Source: Nocardia sp. MH4 | GTDB lineage: Bacteria > Actinomycetota > Actinomycetes > Mycobacteriales > Mycobacteriaceae | Length of the DNA stretch: 64,000 nucleotides | Direction of reading: 5' to 3' | Assembly (NCBI RefSeq): GCF_019266065.1 | Contig: NZ_LPNR01000112.1 | Span: 124,001 to 188,000, forward strand | In this document: positions 34,141 to 46,019 of the stretch, in pieces | Layout of the letters: each line of letters begins with the position of its first letter | Numbering within the stretch: position 1 is the first letter of the stretch | Program-made: the position numbers and the translations under genes | The notes under the pieces: generated by a model | Told to the model about the DNA's origin: nothing | Database searches by the model: none | Seen by the model: only the letters and a program-made list of their open reading frames with translations

Positions 34141-34191
34141 GATGTCTTCCTTTCCGTTTCTGTCACTGTGCGCCGGTTCCCGGGACGAGCG

Positions 34192-34233
34192 GCAGGGTCT
34201 CAGGGCCCGCACCGGTGGGCCCTTCGTCGTGGG
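34192..34233. promoter_or_regulatory. Tandem DevR-like boxes between usp and the CHAD gene
   Basis: Boxes at 34192-34211 (core GGGTCTCAGGGCCC, about 12/20) and 34214-34233 (core GGGCCCTTCGTC, about 10/20) are exactly 22 bp apart in the divergent intergenic region. Confidence 0.5.
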
Positions 34234-34343
34234 CGTCGGTGGCCGCGATCGAGGACTCGGCGGGGCCAACGGCACTGGGGAGCCGGAGCGGGACGGAGCA
34301 GGGTGAAGGGACAGACACACCCCCTACCGAGGCAGGTTCGGCG

Positions 34344-35294
34344 ATGAGCATCCAGATCCAGACGACCGGCGACGCGTCGACCGCGTCGGAGCCGCAGCGG
34401 GTGAGTGTCCTGCTGGCTCGTTATCTGCACACCCAACGAGAAACGATCATGGACGGTCAGATCGCGGCCGGCCACGATGACCCGGATGCGGTCGTCGAGA
34501 TGGTGATCGCCGCGCGCCGTGCTCGCAGCGCGCTGTCTGCGCACCGGCCCGCGATCGGCAGGCAGACCGAGATCCGACGGCTGATCGAGGAACTGCGCTG
34601 GTTCGGTATCAGTCTGGGCGCGGCCCAGGAACTGCGTACGCAGTCCGCGCGCCTGCACGCCGCGATGGATGTGCTGCGCCCGCGCTACCTACGGGGTCCG
34701 GTGCGGGCCCGGACGTCGAAGTACTTCGACGCGCGGGTGCGACCGGCCTGGACCGCCGCGCGCGATCTGCTGGCCTCGCCGCGGTTTCCGGCCATGATCG
34801 AGGATCTGATGGCCGAGGAACGGTTGTTGCGCAGCGGTGTGGTGCCCGGGATCGATGAGCCGGACAACGCCGTGGTGCTCGATGCGTTGCTGGCGCGGGT
34901 GCGGCGGCGGATGCGCGCGATCGAGTCGGCCAGGGACGAGGATGCCACCGACGCGGCGATGCACGCGCTGCGCAAGGCGATCCGGCGCACCCGCTACTAC
35001 CTGGAGTCGGTGCACGACCTGGATCCCGCGCGCAGCGATCAGGCCGCCGAGGGTCTGATCGCCCTGCAGGACCTGCTCGGTGATCACCAGGACGCGGTGG
35101 TGGCCAAGCATCACCTGATCCAGCTGACCAGAGAAGCGGAGAACGCGGGGGAGTCGACGTTCACCTACGGGCTGTTGCTGCAGCGCGAGATCGATCGCAC
35201 CGCCGAATGCGCGGCGGCACTGCCCGCGATGTACTGGCGGTCGTTGCGCACGGTGCGCGTGATGGCCGACGTCCACCCCTCGACCACCGGCTGA
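34344..35294 (+). CDS. CHAD-domain protein
   Basis: A 316-residue all-helical protein of the CHAD family (conserved histidine alpha-helical domain), rich in Arg and His. Positively charged helices include VIAARRARSALSAHRPAIGR (about 54-73) and AAMHALRKAIRRTRYYLESV (about 208-227). CHAD domains bind inorganic polyphosphate and often accompany CYTH phosphatases; no CYTH domain is present here. A plausible role is to tether polyphosphate or polyphosphate granules in stressed cells. It shares a divergent DevR-like promoter with a Usp gene and converges on devS. Confidence 0.82.
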   Translation: MSIQIQTTGDASTASEPQRVSVLLARYLHTQRETIMDGQIAAGHDDPDAVVEMVIAARRARSALSAHRPAIGRQTEIRRLIEELRWFGISLGAAQELRTQSARLHAAMDVLRPRYLRGPVRARTSKYFDARVRPAWTAARDLLASPRFPAMIEDLMAEERLLRSGVVPGIDEPDNAVVLDALLARVRRRMRAIESARDEDATDAAMHALRKAIRRTRYYLESVHDLDPARSDQAAEGLIALQDLLGDHQDAVVAKHHLIQLTREAENAGESTFTYGLLLQREIDRTAECAAALPAMYWRSLRTVRVMADVHPSTTG

Positions 35295-35298
35295 CGGG

Positions 35299-37720
<2,422 letters not shown>

Positions 37721-37817
37721 GGAAGGCTCTCTCTCGCGTGGGGAACGTCGCCCTTCATTGTCCGCCAACTCGGCGGCACAGGGAGGTGATGCTCTCGGTA
37801 CTCGGCGATGATCACGT

Positions 37818-38237
37818 TCAGCGCCGGAGAGTGGGCTGGTGCCCGAGTGGGGGTGCGCCGAGGGCGGCCACGGTCACCGCCAGGATCACGCAGACCGGCT
37901 GCGACCAGCTGAACTCACGCAGGATCAGCAATTGTGCCAGGACCCAGCCGATCAGCAGGTACGCCGCGGCCAGGGTCGTCTGAGCGGTCGCCGGATCATC
38001 GTCGTGGGTGACGGTGAGGGCGACGACGGTCATCGGCAGGCCGACGACCAGCGCGAGCAGCACGCCGGCGAGGATGGGGCTGTGCCACGGCAGGCGGGCC
38101 TCGGCGACGGGACCGAGGGACAGTGCGCCGGTGATGAGGCCGAGGGATCCGGCGAAGGCCCAGATCGCCAGCAGCCCGGAGAACACGCACAGCGTGGCCC
38201 TTCGGGGATCGAGCCGCCGGAAGTACGTGGTGATCAT
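37818..38237 (-). CDS. Four-helix membrane protein of unknown function
   Basis: A 139-residue protein with four predicted TM helices (about 14-38, 50-74, 84-106, 111-130). GAGG lies 8 nt before the ATG. A related sequence, sharing the [21 protein letters not shown] pattern, is encoded at 54554-54826 in the same window, so the two are paralogues. It lies 97 nt upstream of devR on the same strand with two DevR-like boxes before it, so it may be the first gene of the devRS operon. No function can be assigned. Confidence 0.75.
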   Translation of the reverse strand: MITTYFRRLDPRRATLCVFSGLLAIWAFAGSLGLITGALSLGPVAEARLPWHSPILAGVLLALVVGLPMTVVALTVTHDDDPATAQTTLAAAYLLIGWVLAQLLILREFSWSQPVCVILAVTVAALGAPPLGHQPTLRR

Positions 38238-38270
38238 CTGCACAGCCTCGCGCGCCGGAGGTGTGGACAG

Positions 38271-38312
38271 GCAGGGCCGAAGGTCCCGGAAGCCGGGGAC
38301 CGGTGGCCTGAC
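38271..38312. promoter_or_regulatory. Tandem DevR boxes upstream of the membrane protein-devRS unit
   Basis: GCAGGGCCGAAGGTCCCGGA (38271-38290, about 13/20 to the DosR palindrome) and a box with core GGGACCGGTGGCC (38293-38312) are exactly 22 bp apart, 34-75 bp before the start at 38237. This would give DevR positive autoregulation if the message extends into devR. Confidence 0.65.
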
Positions 38313-38374
38313 CTGCCGCAAGCGCGGCCACCGGGCACGGACCACGGCGAATTCGAGGTCGATCGGCCCGCCCC

Positions 38375-38415
38375 CGCGATGACTTTGTCCCCTGCCGAGG
38401 GTCCATCGGCCGCGA
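38375..38415. promoter_or_regulatory. DevR-like boxes upstream of usp at 38474
   Basis: A right-half-perfect site (core GACTTTGTCCCC, 38375-38394) and a box with core GGGTCCATCGGCC (38396-38415, about 11/20) lie 60-100 bp before the Usp start, 21 bp apart. Confidence 0.5.
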
Positions 38416-38473
38416 CGATGCTCGAAGGTGAACCGGCGTTGGTCTGGTTGACCCGACGAGGAAAGGTACCCCG

Positions 38474-39379
38474 ATGACCGACAAGAAGGCACGGCCCACC
38501 GAACATCGTCCCCGGCCGGTGCTGGCCGCGGTCGACGGGTCGGCGAACTCCTACCAGGCCGCCGCCTGGGCCGCGGCCGAGGCGGCGCTGCACCACCTGC
38601 CCCTGCACATCCTGACCTCGGGGGCGTTGCAGACCGGGTTCGGTCCCGGCATGTCCCTGGGGGAGGCGGACCTGGAATGGCTGCGCGTCGATGCCGAGCG
38701 GGTGGTGGGCGAGGCCGAACGGGTCGCCCGCGCCGCGGTACCGGACGAGGACCTCACGATCACGACCGAGGTCGCGTTCGAAATGGCGGCGCCGCTGCTG
38801 ATCGAGCGCTCGACGACGGCGGAGATCCTCGTCGTGGGCAGCCGTGGCCTCGGCGCCTTCCAGCGTGGCCTGCTCGGGTCGGTCAGCCGTGCGGCGGCTC
38901 AGCACGCGCACTGCCCGGTGGCCGTGATCCACGGCATCGCGGCGATCGACCCGGTCTCGGCGGCCCTGCCGGTGCTGGTCGGTGTCGACGGCACCGCCAA
39001 CAGTGTGCCCGCGGTCGAGCTCGCGTTCGACGAGGCATCGCGGCGCAAGGTCGAACTGGTCGCGCTGCACGCGTTCAGCGACTCCAGCGCACTGGATCTG
39101 CCCGCGTTCGGGTGGGAGATGGGCAGGCAGTCGGCCGAGGCCGACCTCGCCGAAACCCTCGCCGGCTACGCCGAGCGCTATCCGGATGTGCCGGTGCGCC
39201 GGATCGTGGTCGCCGACCGGCCCGTGCGCTCGCTGGTCGACGAAGCGGCCTCGGCGCAGCTGGTCGTGGTGGGCAGCCACGGCCGCGGTGGCTTCTCGAG
39301 CATGCTGCTCGGCTCGACCAGCAACGCGCTGCTGCATTCGGTGGAGATCCCGACGATCGTCGTCCGCAGCAGAAAGTAG
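38474..39379 (+). CDS. Tandem universal stress protein
   Basis: A 301-residue protein of two UspA domains (about 14-155 and 165-300), both with intact ATP-binding loops: VGSRGLGAFQRGLLGS and VGSHGRGGFSSMLLGS. GAGGAAAGG lies just before the ATG. DevR-like boxes lie upstream, and the gene ends at a strong bidirectional terminator shared with the nitroreductase. Confidence 0.9.
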   Translation: MTDKKARPTEHRPRPVLAAVDGSANSYQAAAWAAAEAALHHLPLHILTSGALQTGFGPGMSLGEADLEWLRVDAERVVGEAERVARAAVPDEDLTITTEVAFEMAAPLLIERSTTAEILVVGSRGLGAFQRGLLGSVSRAAAQHAHCPVAVIHGIAAIDPVSAALPVLVGVDGTANSVPAVELAFDEASRRKVELVALHAFSDSSALDLPAFGWEMGRQSAEADLAETLAGYAERYPDVPVRRIVVADRPVRSLVDEAASAQLVVVGSHGRGGFSSMLLGSTSNALLHSVEIPTIVVRSRK

Positions 39380-39396
39380 TGACGCTGCTCGAACAG

Positions 39397-39433
39397 AGCG
39401 AGGCGGCCACCGGATTCCGGTGGCCGCCTCGCT
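39397..39433. terminator. Bidirectional terminator, 17-bp perfect stem
   Basis: A perfect hairpin with 17-bp arms (39397-39413 and 39417-39433) and a 3-nt loop ATT lies between the convergent Usp and nitroreductase genes. No T tract follows on either side. Confidence 0.8.
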
Positions 39434-39449
39434 GTGGTGCCTGGCGCGC

Positions 39450-40439
39450 TCATGTCGTCGTGGTGAGGACATCGCTCAGCGGCCTGCGCGGGGTGGGCGG
39501 CGGTCGCCGATCGTCGGGCGCGACACCGATCCGCAGCACGACCTGAGGGACGCCGGGGTGGCCGATGAGGCTGCTCAACAGTCGCCGCCCCGCGGCCAGT
39601 TCGGTGATGTGGGTCAGCGCGCAGGTCGACAAGCCGGACGCGGTGCATTCGAGCAGGGCCGCCGACAGCGCCTCGCCGGTATGCAGCCAGGACAGCGGAG
39701 TCTCGCTCGTGGCGGTGAGGACGGCCAGGCGCGCGTGGTCGCGCAGCTCACCGCGGCGGGCGCCGGGTCCCGGCGACGGGAACGTGCGGGCGACGCCGAC
39801 GCGGGCGGCTTCGGACTCCGAGACCAGCGACGCGGGCGGCACTCCCTCGGGCATATCGGGATGACCTGCCCACCAATGGATTTCGGATTGGTACTCCATG
39901 TCGTAGCGGCGCAGCGCGCCGGATTGTTCCGAAGCCACCGACAGTCGGGCGCGCGCGTCTTCGTCGAGCACGTCGAGGGTGAGTTCGTGTGCGCTGACCA
40001 GGTCCTCGAGCTCCGCCCTGACCGACGCCCAGCCGCTGGGCTCCGCCATCGGCAGTCGGTCGGTGTAGCGGTATTCGATCGCCTCGGCCCGCCGGAACAC
40101 CGCGGTGGGCGGATCGGGCCACGGCCGGAACTCGAGGGTGGCCAGCAGGTCGGGCCGACCGAGGTCGGGCAGGCGGGCGACATCGGTACCCCAGCAGAAG
40201 GAGGCGAAGGCGGTGCGGACGTGGTGCAGCGCCGCGCCGCAGCTCATCACGGCTTGGCGACCGTGCGGGTCGGCCGCGGTGAGTTGCCGGTCGGCGTCGC
40301 GGAACAGGTGCAGTCGGGTGCCGTCGAAGACCCACCGCCACGGCTGGGTGTTGTGGACCGACGGCGCCCGGCATCCGAGACCGACAGCGGCTCGGAGGGT
40401 CGGAGGGTCAGGGACTCGGGGAACTGGTTGTTCGCTCAT
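39450..40439 (-). CDS. Acg-type nitroreductase-fold protein
   Basis: A 329-residue protein of the Acg family (Rv2032/Rv3131/Rv3127), DosR-regulon members with a nitroreductase fold. RAPSVHNTQPWRW (about 25-37) is the family FMN-site signature, followed by DADRQLTAADPHGRQAVMSC and a C-terminal SALIxxGxxQVVLRIG-type segment. Acg proteins keep an FMN whose access to reductants is blocked by a lid, so they may store flavin rather than reduce nitro compounds. A DevR-like box lies 55-75 bp upstream. Confidence 0.85.
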   Translation of the reverse strand: MSEQPVPRVPDPPTLRAAVGLGCRAPSVHNTQPWRWVFDGTRLHLFRDADRQLTAADPHGRQAVMSCGAALHHVRTAFASFCWGTDVARLPDLGRPDLLATLEFRPWPDPPTAVFRRAEAIEYRYTDRLPMAEPSGWASVRAELEDLVSAHELTLDVLDEDARARLSVASEQSGALRRYDMEYQSEIHWWAGHPDMPEGVPPASLVSESEAARVGVARTFPSPGPGARRGELRDHARLAVLTATSETPLSWLHTGEALSAALLECTASGLSTCALTHITELAAGRRLLSSLIGHPGVPQVVLRIGVAPDDRRPPPTPRRPLSDVLTTTT

Positions 40440-40493
40440 ACCTCGAGTCTGGTCGGTAAGGGGGTTCGCCGAGACGGCCATTGCGCCTGTTCA

Positions 40494-40513
40494 GCGGGGA
40501 CCAAATGCCTTCG
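40494..40513. promoter_or_regulatory. DevR-like box before the nitroreductase
   Basis: GCGGGGACCAAATGCCTTCG matches the DosR palindrome at about 11 of 20 positions, with a nearly perfect left half. It lies between the Usp stop (40522) and the nitroreductase start (40439). Confidence 0.5.
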
Positions 40514-40521
40514 TCGCCGGC

Positions 40522-41430
40522 TCAGTCGGGGTGCACGACCAGCACGGGGCAGTCGGCGTGCTGCACCAGCCAGTTGCTGGTCGAGCCGAGGAGCAGGCCG
40601 CGGAACCCACCGCGGCCGCGACTGCCGACGACGATCAGGCTCGCGGTCCGCGACCACCGCGCCAGCCGTTCGCGCGGATCGTAGAGCTCGATCTCACGGC
40701 GGACGACGACCTCGGGGTATTGCTCGGTCCAGCCGGCCAGCCGTTCGGCCAACAGCGCCTCTTCGGCGGTGTCGAAGTCGGGGATCGGCAGCTCGAGATA
40801 GCTCGAGCCCGCGAATCCGCCGCGGGACAGATCGCTCCAGGCATGGACGGCGACCAGGTCGCTGCCACGTTCGGCGGCTTCGGCGAACGCGGCGGCGATG
40901 GCGGGCTCGCCGACGGCGCTGCCGTCGACACCGACGACGACCGGTCCGGTCCGGGTGTCCGGGTCGGACCCGCGCACCACCACGACGCAGCCGCGGGCAT
41001 GGGAGGTCACCGCGAGCAGAGTGGAGCCGAGATGGGCCATCGAGCCCGTCGAGGCGGTCGCGCCGAGCACCACCAGATGTGCCTGTGCGGACCGTTCCAC
41101 GAGGGCCCGCGCGGCGTTGCCGTCGGTGAGTTCGGTGCTGACCGCCAGCTCTGGTGCGACGACCAGAGCGTCGTCGAGTGCACCGGCGAGGACCCGTTCG
41201 GCGCGGAGCCGGATGTCCTGCATCGTGAAGGCGACGAACGCGTCGTAGAGGCCCCGAGGTGTGGCCGTGGTGACGGGGTCGATGCTGTGCACGATCCGCA
41301 GCCTGCGGCCGCGGGCGACGGCGACGCGGGCCGCCCAGCGCACCGCGATTGCCGAGCCGGTCGATCCGTCGGCGCCGACGACGACCTCGGCGCCGACGGA
41401 TCGGTGGGGATTGTCGGGGTGGTCGGTCAT
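40522..41430 (-). CDS. Tandem universal stress protein
   Basis: A 302-residue two-domain Usp. The second ATP loop VGSRGRGGFRGLLLGS is intact; the first, LGATASTGSMAHLGS, deviates from G-2x-G and is probably not ATP-binding. It is the last gene of the operon ppsA-SDR-kinase-usp, 27 nt after the kinase fusion, the same pairing seen for Rv2004c and Rv2005c in M. tuberculosis. AAAGG precedes the ATG. Confidence 0.9.
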   Translation of the reverse strand: MTDHPDNPHRSVGAEVVVGADGSTGSAIAVRWAARVAVARGRRLRIVHSIDPVTTATPRGLYDAFVAFTMQDIRLRAERVLAGALDDALVVAPELAVSTELTDGNAARALVERSAQAHLVVLGATASTGSMAHLGSTLLAVTSHARGCVVVVRGSDPDTRTGPVVVGVDGSAVGEPAIAAAFAEAAERGSDLVAVHAWSDLSRGGFAGSSYLELPIPDFDTAEEALLAERLAGWTEQYPEVVVRREIELYDPRERLARWSRTASLIVVGSRGRGGFRGLLLGSTSNWLVQHADCPVLVVHPD

Positions 41431-41457
41431 CGTCGGGCCTTTCCGAGGGACTCCGGT

Positions 41458-42948
41458 TCAGGACGAGGTCGTGACGGGAACGGGCGGGGTGCGGGTGCGC
41501 CAGGCGTGCAGGGCGGTGGCGACGGAGTCGGCGAGCGCTGTGCTGGTGTCGACGGTGACCGCGTCGGGCCATGGCGCCGCGGTCACGGCCATCGCGTCGG
41601 CGATCGCGGTCGTCGCGTCGGATTCGTGGCCGTGGCGGCCCTCGATGCGGCGATGCGCGAGGTCGGTCGGGCAGACACAGTGCAGGAGAACGAGATCGGT
41701 GCAGGCTTCGGCGGCGGTGGCCGTGGCGCGCTGTCGATCCTCGGCGGAGGTCCAGCTGGCGTCGAGGATCACCGAGACGCCGCCGGCGAGCAGCACTCTG
41801 GCCCGCCACAGGAGTTCGTCGTAGACGCGGGCCCGGTTGGCGTCGGAGTAGCGGCCCGCGCCGAACTGCCCGAGGTGCCCCGGCACTGCGTCGACTCGGG
41901 CCAGTTCTTTGCGGATGTGGTCGCTGGCGAGCACGACCGCGCCGGTCTCGGCGGCGAGTTCGGCGGCCACAGTGGACTTCCCGGTTCCCGGAAGACCGCC
42001 GACCAGGGTGAGCCGCACCGCGCCGCGGGTCAGACGGTCCGCGGCGATGCGCAGGTGGGCGCGCAGTCGCTCGCCCGCGGCCGGGTCGCCCTGGTCGGCG
42101 CGCAGGGCATCCACTTTCGCGCGCACGGTCGCCCGGTAGGCGATGTAGTGGTCGCGCAGTGACGTGGGCGCGGTGTCCCCGCTCATCCGCTGGTAGTCCG
42201 CGACGAGCCGGTCACCGAGCGCGCCGTGACCGAGGAACTCGAAGTCCATCGCCAGGAACGCGATGTCGTCGAGCCGGTCGACATAGCGCAGGCGGTCGTC
42301 GAAATCGAGGCAGTCGAGGACCCGGAACCCGTCCGGGAGTTCGAAGATGTCCTCGGCCAGTAGATCGCCGTGACCGTCGACGAGGTAGCCGTCGGCGATC
42401 CGGCTGTCGAACAGGGCGGCCCGGCCGGCGAGGAAGCGCATCGCGGCTCGGTCGACGCGGGCGCACAGGTCGGGGTCGACGAGGTCGGCGGGCGCGGCGC
42501 GCAGCGGGTCGAGCAGGGACCGCCACCGGGCGCGCACGGCGGTGACGGTGCCTTCGTGGTCGATCTCGGGGCCGCGTGCGGCCGCGTCGTGGAATCGCAC
42601 CAGCAAACGGACCAGGGCAGCCGAGGCCGCCGGGGTCAGGCCCTGACTGTCGGTGAGCAGTTCGGACAACCGGCGCGACTCGGGCATCCGGCGCATGATC
42701 AGCACCGGCTCGGCCGGACCGCCCGCCGGGTCGCTGAGGTGTGCGACCCCGACGTAGACGTCCGGCGCCAGCCTGCGGTTGAGTTCGAGTTCGCGCGCGC
42801 ACGCGCGTTCGCGCAGGGCCGGGGTGCTGAAGTCGAGGAAGTCGGTGCGCAGCGACTTCTTGACCTTGTACGCGCGGTCGCCGTAGAGCAGGACGACTCC
42901 GGTGTGCGTTTCGTGCACCTGTGCCGGTGCCGAAGCCGAGGTGAGCAT
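41458..42948 (-). CDS. Rv2004c-like aminoglycoside-phosphotransferase/P-loop kinase fusion
   Basis: A 496-residue two-domain protein. Residues 1-310 resemble an APH-type kinase, with YKVKKSLRTDFLDFSTPALR near 27-46 and catalytic-loop-like LVDGHGDLLAEDIF (about 189-202) then LDCLDFDDRLRYVD. Residues 325-490 form a small P-loop kinase domain with Walker A in GGLPGTGKSTVAAEL (about 328-342). Homologues sit in mycobacterial DosR regulons beside usp genes; the substrates are unknown. GAGGAG lies 5 nt before the ATG. It is cotranscribed with the SDR upstream and the Usp downstream. Confidence 0.85.
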   Translation of the reverse strand: MLTSASAPAQVHETHTGVVLLYGDRAYKVKKSLRTDFLDFSTPALRERACARELELNRRLAPDVYVGVAHLSDPAGGPAEPVLIMRRMPESRRLSELLTDSQGLTPAASAALVRLLVRFHDAAARGPEIDHEGTVTAVRARWRSLLDPLRAAPADLVDPDLCARVDRAAMRFLAGRAALFDSRIADGYLVDGHGDLLAEDIFELPDGFRVLDCLDFDDRLRYVDRLDDIAFLAMDFEFLGHGALGDRLVADYQRMSGDTAPTSLRDHYIAYRATVRAKVDALRADQGDPAAGERLRAHLRIAADRLTRGAVRLTLVGGLPGTGKSTVAAELAAETGAVVLASDHIRKELARVDAVPGHLGQFGAGRYSDANRARVYDELLWRARVLLAGGVSVILDASWTSAEDRQRATATAAEACTDLVLLHCVCPTDLAHRRIEGRHGHESDATTAIADAMAVTAAPWPDAVTVDTSTALADSVATALHAWRTRTPPVPVTTSS

Positions 42949-42957
42949 CGGGTCTCC

Positions 42958-43701
42958 TCAGGAGGGGGTGAGCAGCGCCGCGCCCGCGGTGGCGCCGCCG
43001 TCGAGCACGAACTCCGAACCGGTGGAGAAAGTCGCGTCGGTGACGATGAAGCCGACCATGGCGGCGACCTCTTCCGGTTCGCCGAAGCGTGGCAGCGGCT
43101 GCGCCGCGGCGATACCCGGATCCATGCCGGCGGTCATCGCGGTGTGGATCGGTCCCGGATGCACCGAACAGACGCGGATTCCGGCACCGCCGAGCTCGAT
43201 CGCGGCCGCTTTGGTCAGGCCGCGCAGGCCCCACTTGGCGGCGACGTAGCCGGAGATGCCCGAGTAGCCGATCAAGCCAGCGGTCGAGGAGACGTTGACG
43301 ATGACGCCGTCGCCCGCGGCCCGCAGCCGGGGCGCGGCCAGATGCATACCCAGCCAGGAGCCGACGAGATCGACGTCGAGCACATGGCGGAACTGGGTGG
43401 GCGATTCGGCTTCGACGCCGCCGAAGTCGACGATGCCCGCGTTGTTCACCAGGACCGCGAGCGGCCCGAACGTCGCTTCGGCGTCGTCGAGCACCCGCCG
43501 CCACTCGTCCTCGTCGGTGACGTCGAGATGCCGGAAGATCGCCTGGGAGCCCAGGGATTCGGCGACGGCTTTGCCGTCGTGCTCGAGCAGGTCGGCGACG
43601 ACGATCCCGGCGCCGGACTTGGCGAGGGTGCGCACGACGGCCGCGCCGATGCCGCGGGCGGCGCCGGTGACGACGACGCTGCGGCCATGAAGATCGGACA
43701 T
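42958..43701 (-). CDS. Short-chain dehydrogenase (FabG3-like)
   Basis: A 247-residue classical SDR: TGAARGIGAAVVRTLAKSGA (TGxxxGxG, about 12-31), NNAG near 86-89, catalytic Ser in NVSSTAG (about 137) and the pair YVAAKWG (Tyr about 151, Lys about 155). It resembles Rv2002/FabG3, described as a 3-alpha,20-beta-hydroxysteroid dehydrogenase, whose gene lies close to Rv2004c in M. tuberculosis. It is the second gene of the ppsA operon, 41 nt after ppsA. AAAGG precedes the ATG. Confidence 0.9.
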   Translation of the reverse strand: MSDLHGRSVVVTGAARGIGAAVVRTLAKSGAGIVVADLLEHDGKAVAESLGSQAIFRHLDVTDEDEWRRVLDDAEATFGPLAVLVNNAGIVDFGGVEAESPTQFRHVLDVDLVGSWLGMHLAAPRLRAAGDGVIVNVSSTAGLIGYSGISGYVAAKWGLRGLTKAAAIELGGAGIRVCSVHPGPIHTAMTAGMDPGIAAAQPLPRFGEPEEVAAMVGFIVTDATFSTGSEFVLDGGATAGAALLTPS

Positions 43702-43742
43702 GATCGAACCTTTCGTTGCGGATGGGCGGAAGTTGTTGGAGG

Positions 43743-46019
43743 TCACTGTGTTTCCGTGCTGGCTGCGGTGAGCGCGTGATCGAGCAGCACTCGCCGTTCG
43801 GCGGCGGCGACGGCGTTGCGGGTGGCGGTGACGGCGTCCGGCGTCACCGAGACCGACGTGATGCCCATCCGGACGAGGTGTTCGGCGAAGGCGGGACGAT
43901 TCGACGGCGCCTGTCCGCACAGCGAGGAGGTGATGCCGAGCCGGCGCGCGGTACCGATGATCCGGGAGATCGCGTCCAGTACGGCGGGATCGGATTCGTC
44001 GAACAGTTCCGCGCACTGCTCGGAGTCGCGGTCGACACCGAGCATGAGCTGGGTGAGGTCGTTGCTGCCGATCGAGACGCCGTCGACTCCCAGACCCACG
44101 TATTCGGGCAGCCAGTAGGCCACCGACGGCACTTCGGCCATCACCCACCGGTGCAGCCCGCGTTGGCGGCCCAGCGGGCTCGCGTCGATCAGTTCGAGGC
44201 AGGCCTCGAGCTCCCAGCGGGTGCGCACGAACGGGACCATCACGTGCAGATTGGGGTGACGTTCGCGGGCCGCGGCCAGGGCGGCCAGCTCGGCGGCGAA
44301 CAGGTCGGGTTCGCGGATATAGCGGTAGCAGCCGCGGTAGCCGATCATCGGATTGTGCTCGACGGGCTCGTACTGCTCGCCGCCGCGCAGTGCGCGGAAC
44401 TCGTTGGTCCGGAAGTCGGTGGTGCGGTAGACGACCGGTCGCGTCCCGAATGGTTCGGCGATGCGGTGCAGCGATTCACTCATGCGATCGAGGAAGAGCC
44501 GCTGCTCACCGGCGGCGATGACCTCGCGGGGGTGGCGGCCGTCCAGGGCGGCGGTCAGCAGGGTCTCGGCGCGGAGCAGCCCGACACCGTCGACGTCGCC
44601 CGCGGCGACCTGGGCAGCGCGCTCCGGGGTCGCGAGGTTGACATAGATCTTGGTGGCGGTGGGTGCGGCCGCCGACGGCGGCGGTGCGGCCGCGACGGTG
44701 ATCCGATCGGCGACGCTGCGGCCTGCGGTGACCTCGCCGGTCGATCCGTCGACGGTGACCAGGGTGGCGTCGGCGAGGGCGGTCGTGGCGGTGCGTGCGC
44801 CAACGATGCACGGAATGCCCAGTTCACGGGCCACGATCGCGGCATGACAGGTCATGCCGCCGCTGTCGGTGACCACCGCGGCGGCGCGGCTCAGCGTCGG
44901 CAGCCAATCCGGGTTGGTCATCGGCGCGACCAGCACCTCACCGTCGCGCAGCTGGGCGCCTTCGTCGGGACCGGCCAGTACCCGGGTGCGGCCGGTGGCG
45001 GTGCCGGGCGCGGCGCCGACCCCGCGGATGAGTACGTTGTGGCCCGGCCCGGCGGCATCGGATCCGGTCGGTGTGGTGATGGGCCGGGCCTGCACGATCC
45101 ACAGGCCGGCGTGGTCGAATGCCCACTCGATGTCCTGTGGGATGCCGTGGTGATGGGCCTGGACCGCCAGGGCCAGTTCGGCGACCGCGCGTGCCCGGTC
45201 CTCGGTGAGCACCGGGGTGGCGGCCTCGTCGTCGGTGACCGCGACCCGCCGGTCGCCGTCGGGTCCGGCCACGACGGCCCATCGCTGCCGGCCGACCCGG
45301 GTGTGCAGCAGGGTGGGGCCCGCGGCGTCGAACAGGTAGGTGTCGGGCTCGGCCTCGCCGGACACCACGACTTCGCCTTGGCCGCGGGCCGCTTCGACGA
45401 CCACCCGGTCACGGCGCCCGGTCGTCGGGTCGGCGGTGAACGCGACACCGGAGCATTCGGCGGCCACCATCGTCTGCACCACGACAGCCATCACCGGTCG
45501 CCCGCGCATGCCGCGCCGCGCCCGGTAGGTCACCACCCGAGGGGTGAACAGCGAGGCCCAGCAGTCGACGACGGCGTGTAGCAGCGCTGTGTCGCCACGG
45601 ATGTTGGTGCGCGTGACGTTCATCCCGGCGAAGGAGGCGCTCGCGCTGTCCTCTCCGATCGCCGAGGAGCGCACCGCCACGGCCACGTCGTCGCCGAGGG
45701 CGCGGTAGGCCGCCAGCACCGGCGCGCGCACCACGTCGTCGAGCTCCGCGGACCGGACCAGCGCCGCCATCCGGTCGCAGAGGGCGCCGACCGCGGCGGG
45801 ATCGGTGCTCGCGGCCATGGCCCGGCTGTGCAGTCGATCGAGTTCGGCGCCCGCGGCCCCCTCGGTGAGGACGTGTTCGTAGGACGCGGCCAGGATGACG
45901 AAGCCGGACGGGACAGGCGACCCGGCCGCGACGAGTTCGCCGAGGTTGGCGCCCTTGCCGCCGGCACGATCGGCGTCGGTCAGCCGCAGGTCGTTGAACT
46001 CGGTGACGAATTCGCCCAT
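43743..46019 (-). CDS. ppsA: Phosphoenolpyruvate synthase
   Basis: A 758-residue PEP synthase/PPDK-family enzyme. The ATP-grasp domain has [20 protein letters not shown] (about 20-39). The swivelling domain carries the phosphohistidine His392 in [16 protein letters not shown]. The C-terminal barrel includes [18 protein letters not shown] and the catalytic Cys in SLCGQAPS (about 705). It converts pyruvate plus ATP to PEP, which would support gluconeogenesis from lipids or lactate in non-growing cells. GAGGG lies 7 nt before the ATG and DevR-like boxes further upstream. It leads the operon ppsA-SDR-kinase-usp. Confidence 0.88.
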   Translation of the reverse strand: MGEFVTEFNDLRLTDADRAGGKGANLGELVAAGSPVPSGFVILAASYEHVLTEGAAGAELDRLHSRAMAASTDPAAVGALCDRMAALVRSAELDDVVRAPVLAAYRALGDDVAVAVRSSAIGEDSASASFAGMNVTRTNIRGDTALLHAVVDCWASLFTPRVVTYRARRGMRGRPVMAVVVQTMVAAECSGVAFTADPTTGRRDRVVVEAARGQGEVVVSGEAEPDTYLFDAAGPTLLHTRVGRQRWAVVAGPDGDRRVAVTDDEAATPVLTEDRARAVAELALAVQAHHHGIPQDIEWAFDHAGLWIVQARPITTPTGSDAAGPGHNVLIRGVGAAPGTATGRTRVLAGPDEGAQLRDGEVLVAPMTNPDWLPTLSRAAAVVTDSGGMTCHAAIVARELGIPCIVGARTATTALADATLVTVDGSTGEVTAGRSVADRITVAAAPPPSAAAPTATKIYVNLATPERAAQVAAGDVDGVGLLRAETLLTAALDGRHPREVIAAGEQRLFLDRMSESLHRIAEPFGTRPVVYRTTDFRTNEFRALRGGEQYEPVEHNPMIGYRGCYRYIREPDLFAAELAALAAARERHPNLHVMVPFVRTRWELEACLELIDASPLGRQRGLHRWVMAEVPSVAYWLPEYVGLGVDGVSIGSNDLTQLMLGVDRDSEQCAELFDESDPAVLDAISRIIGTARRLGITSSLCGQAPSNRPAFAEHLVRMGITSVSVTPDAVTATRNAVAAAERRVLLDHALTAASTETQ

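Noticed and set aside
37740-37760. Possible DevR box just upstream of devR (GGGGAACGTCGCCC)
   Set aside because: It lacks the conserved C after GGGx and scores clearly below the pairs at 38271-38312; left unannotated.
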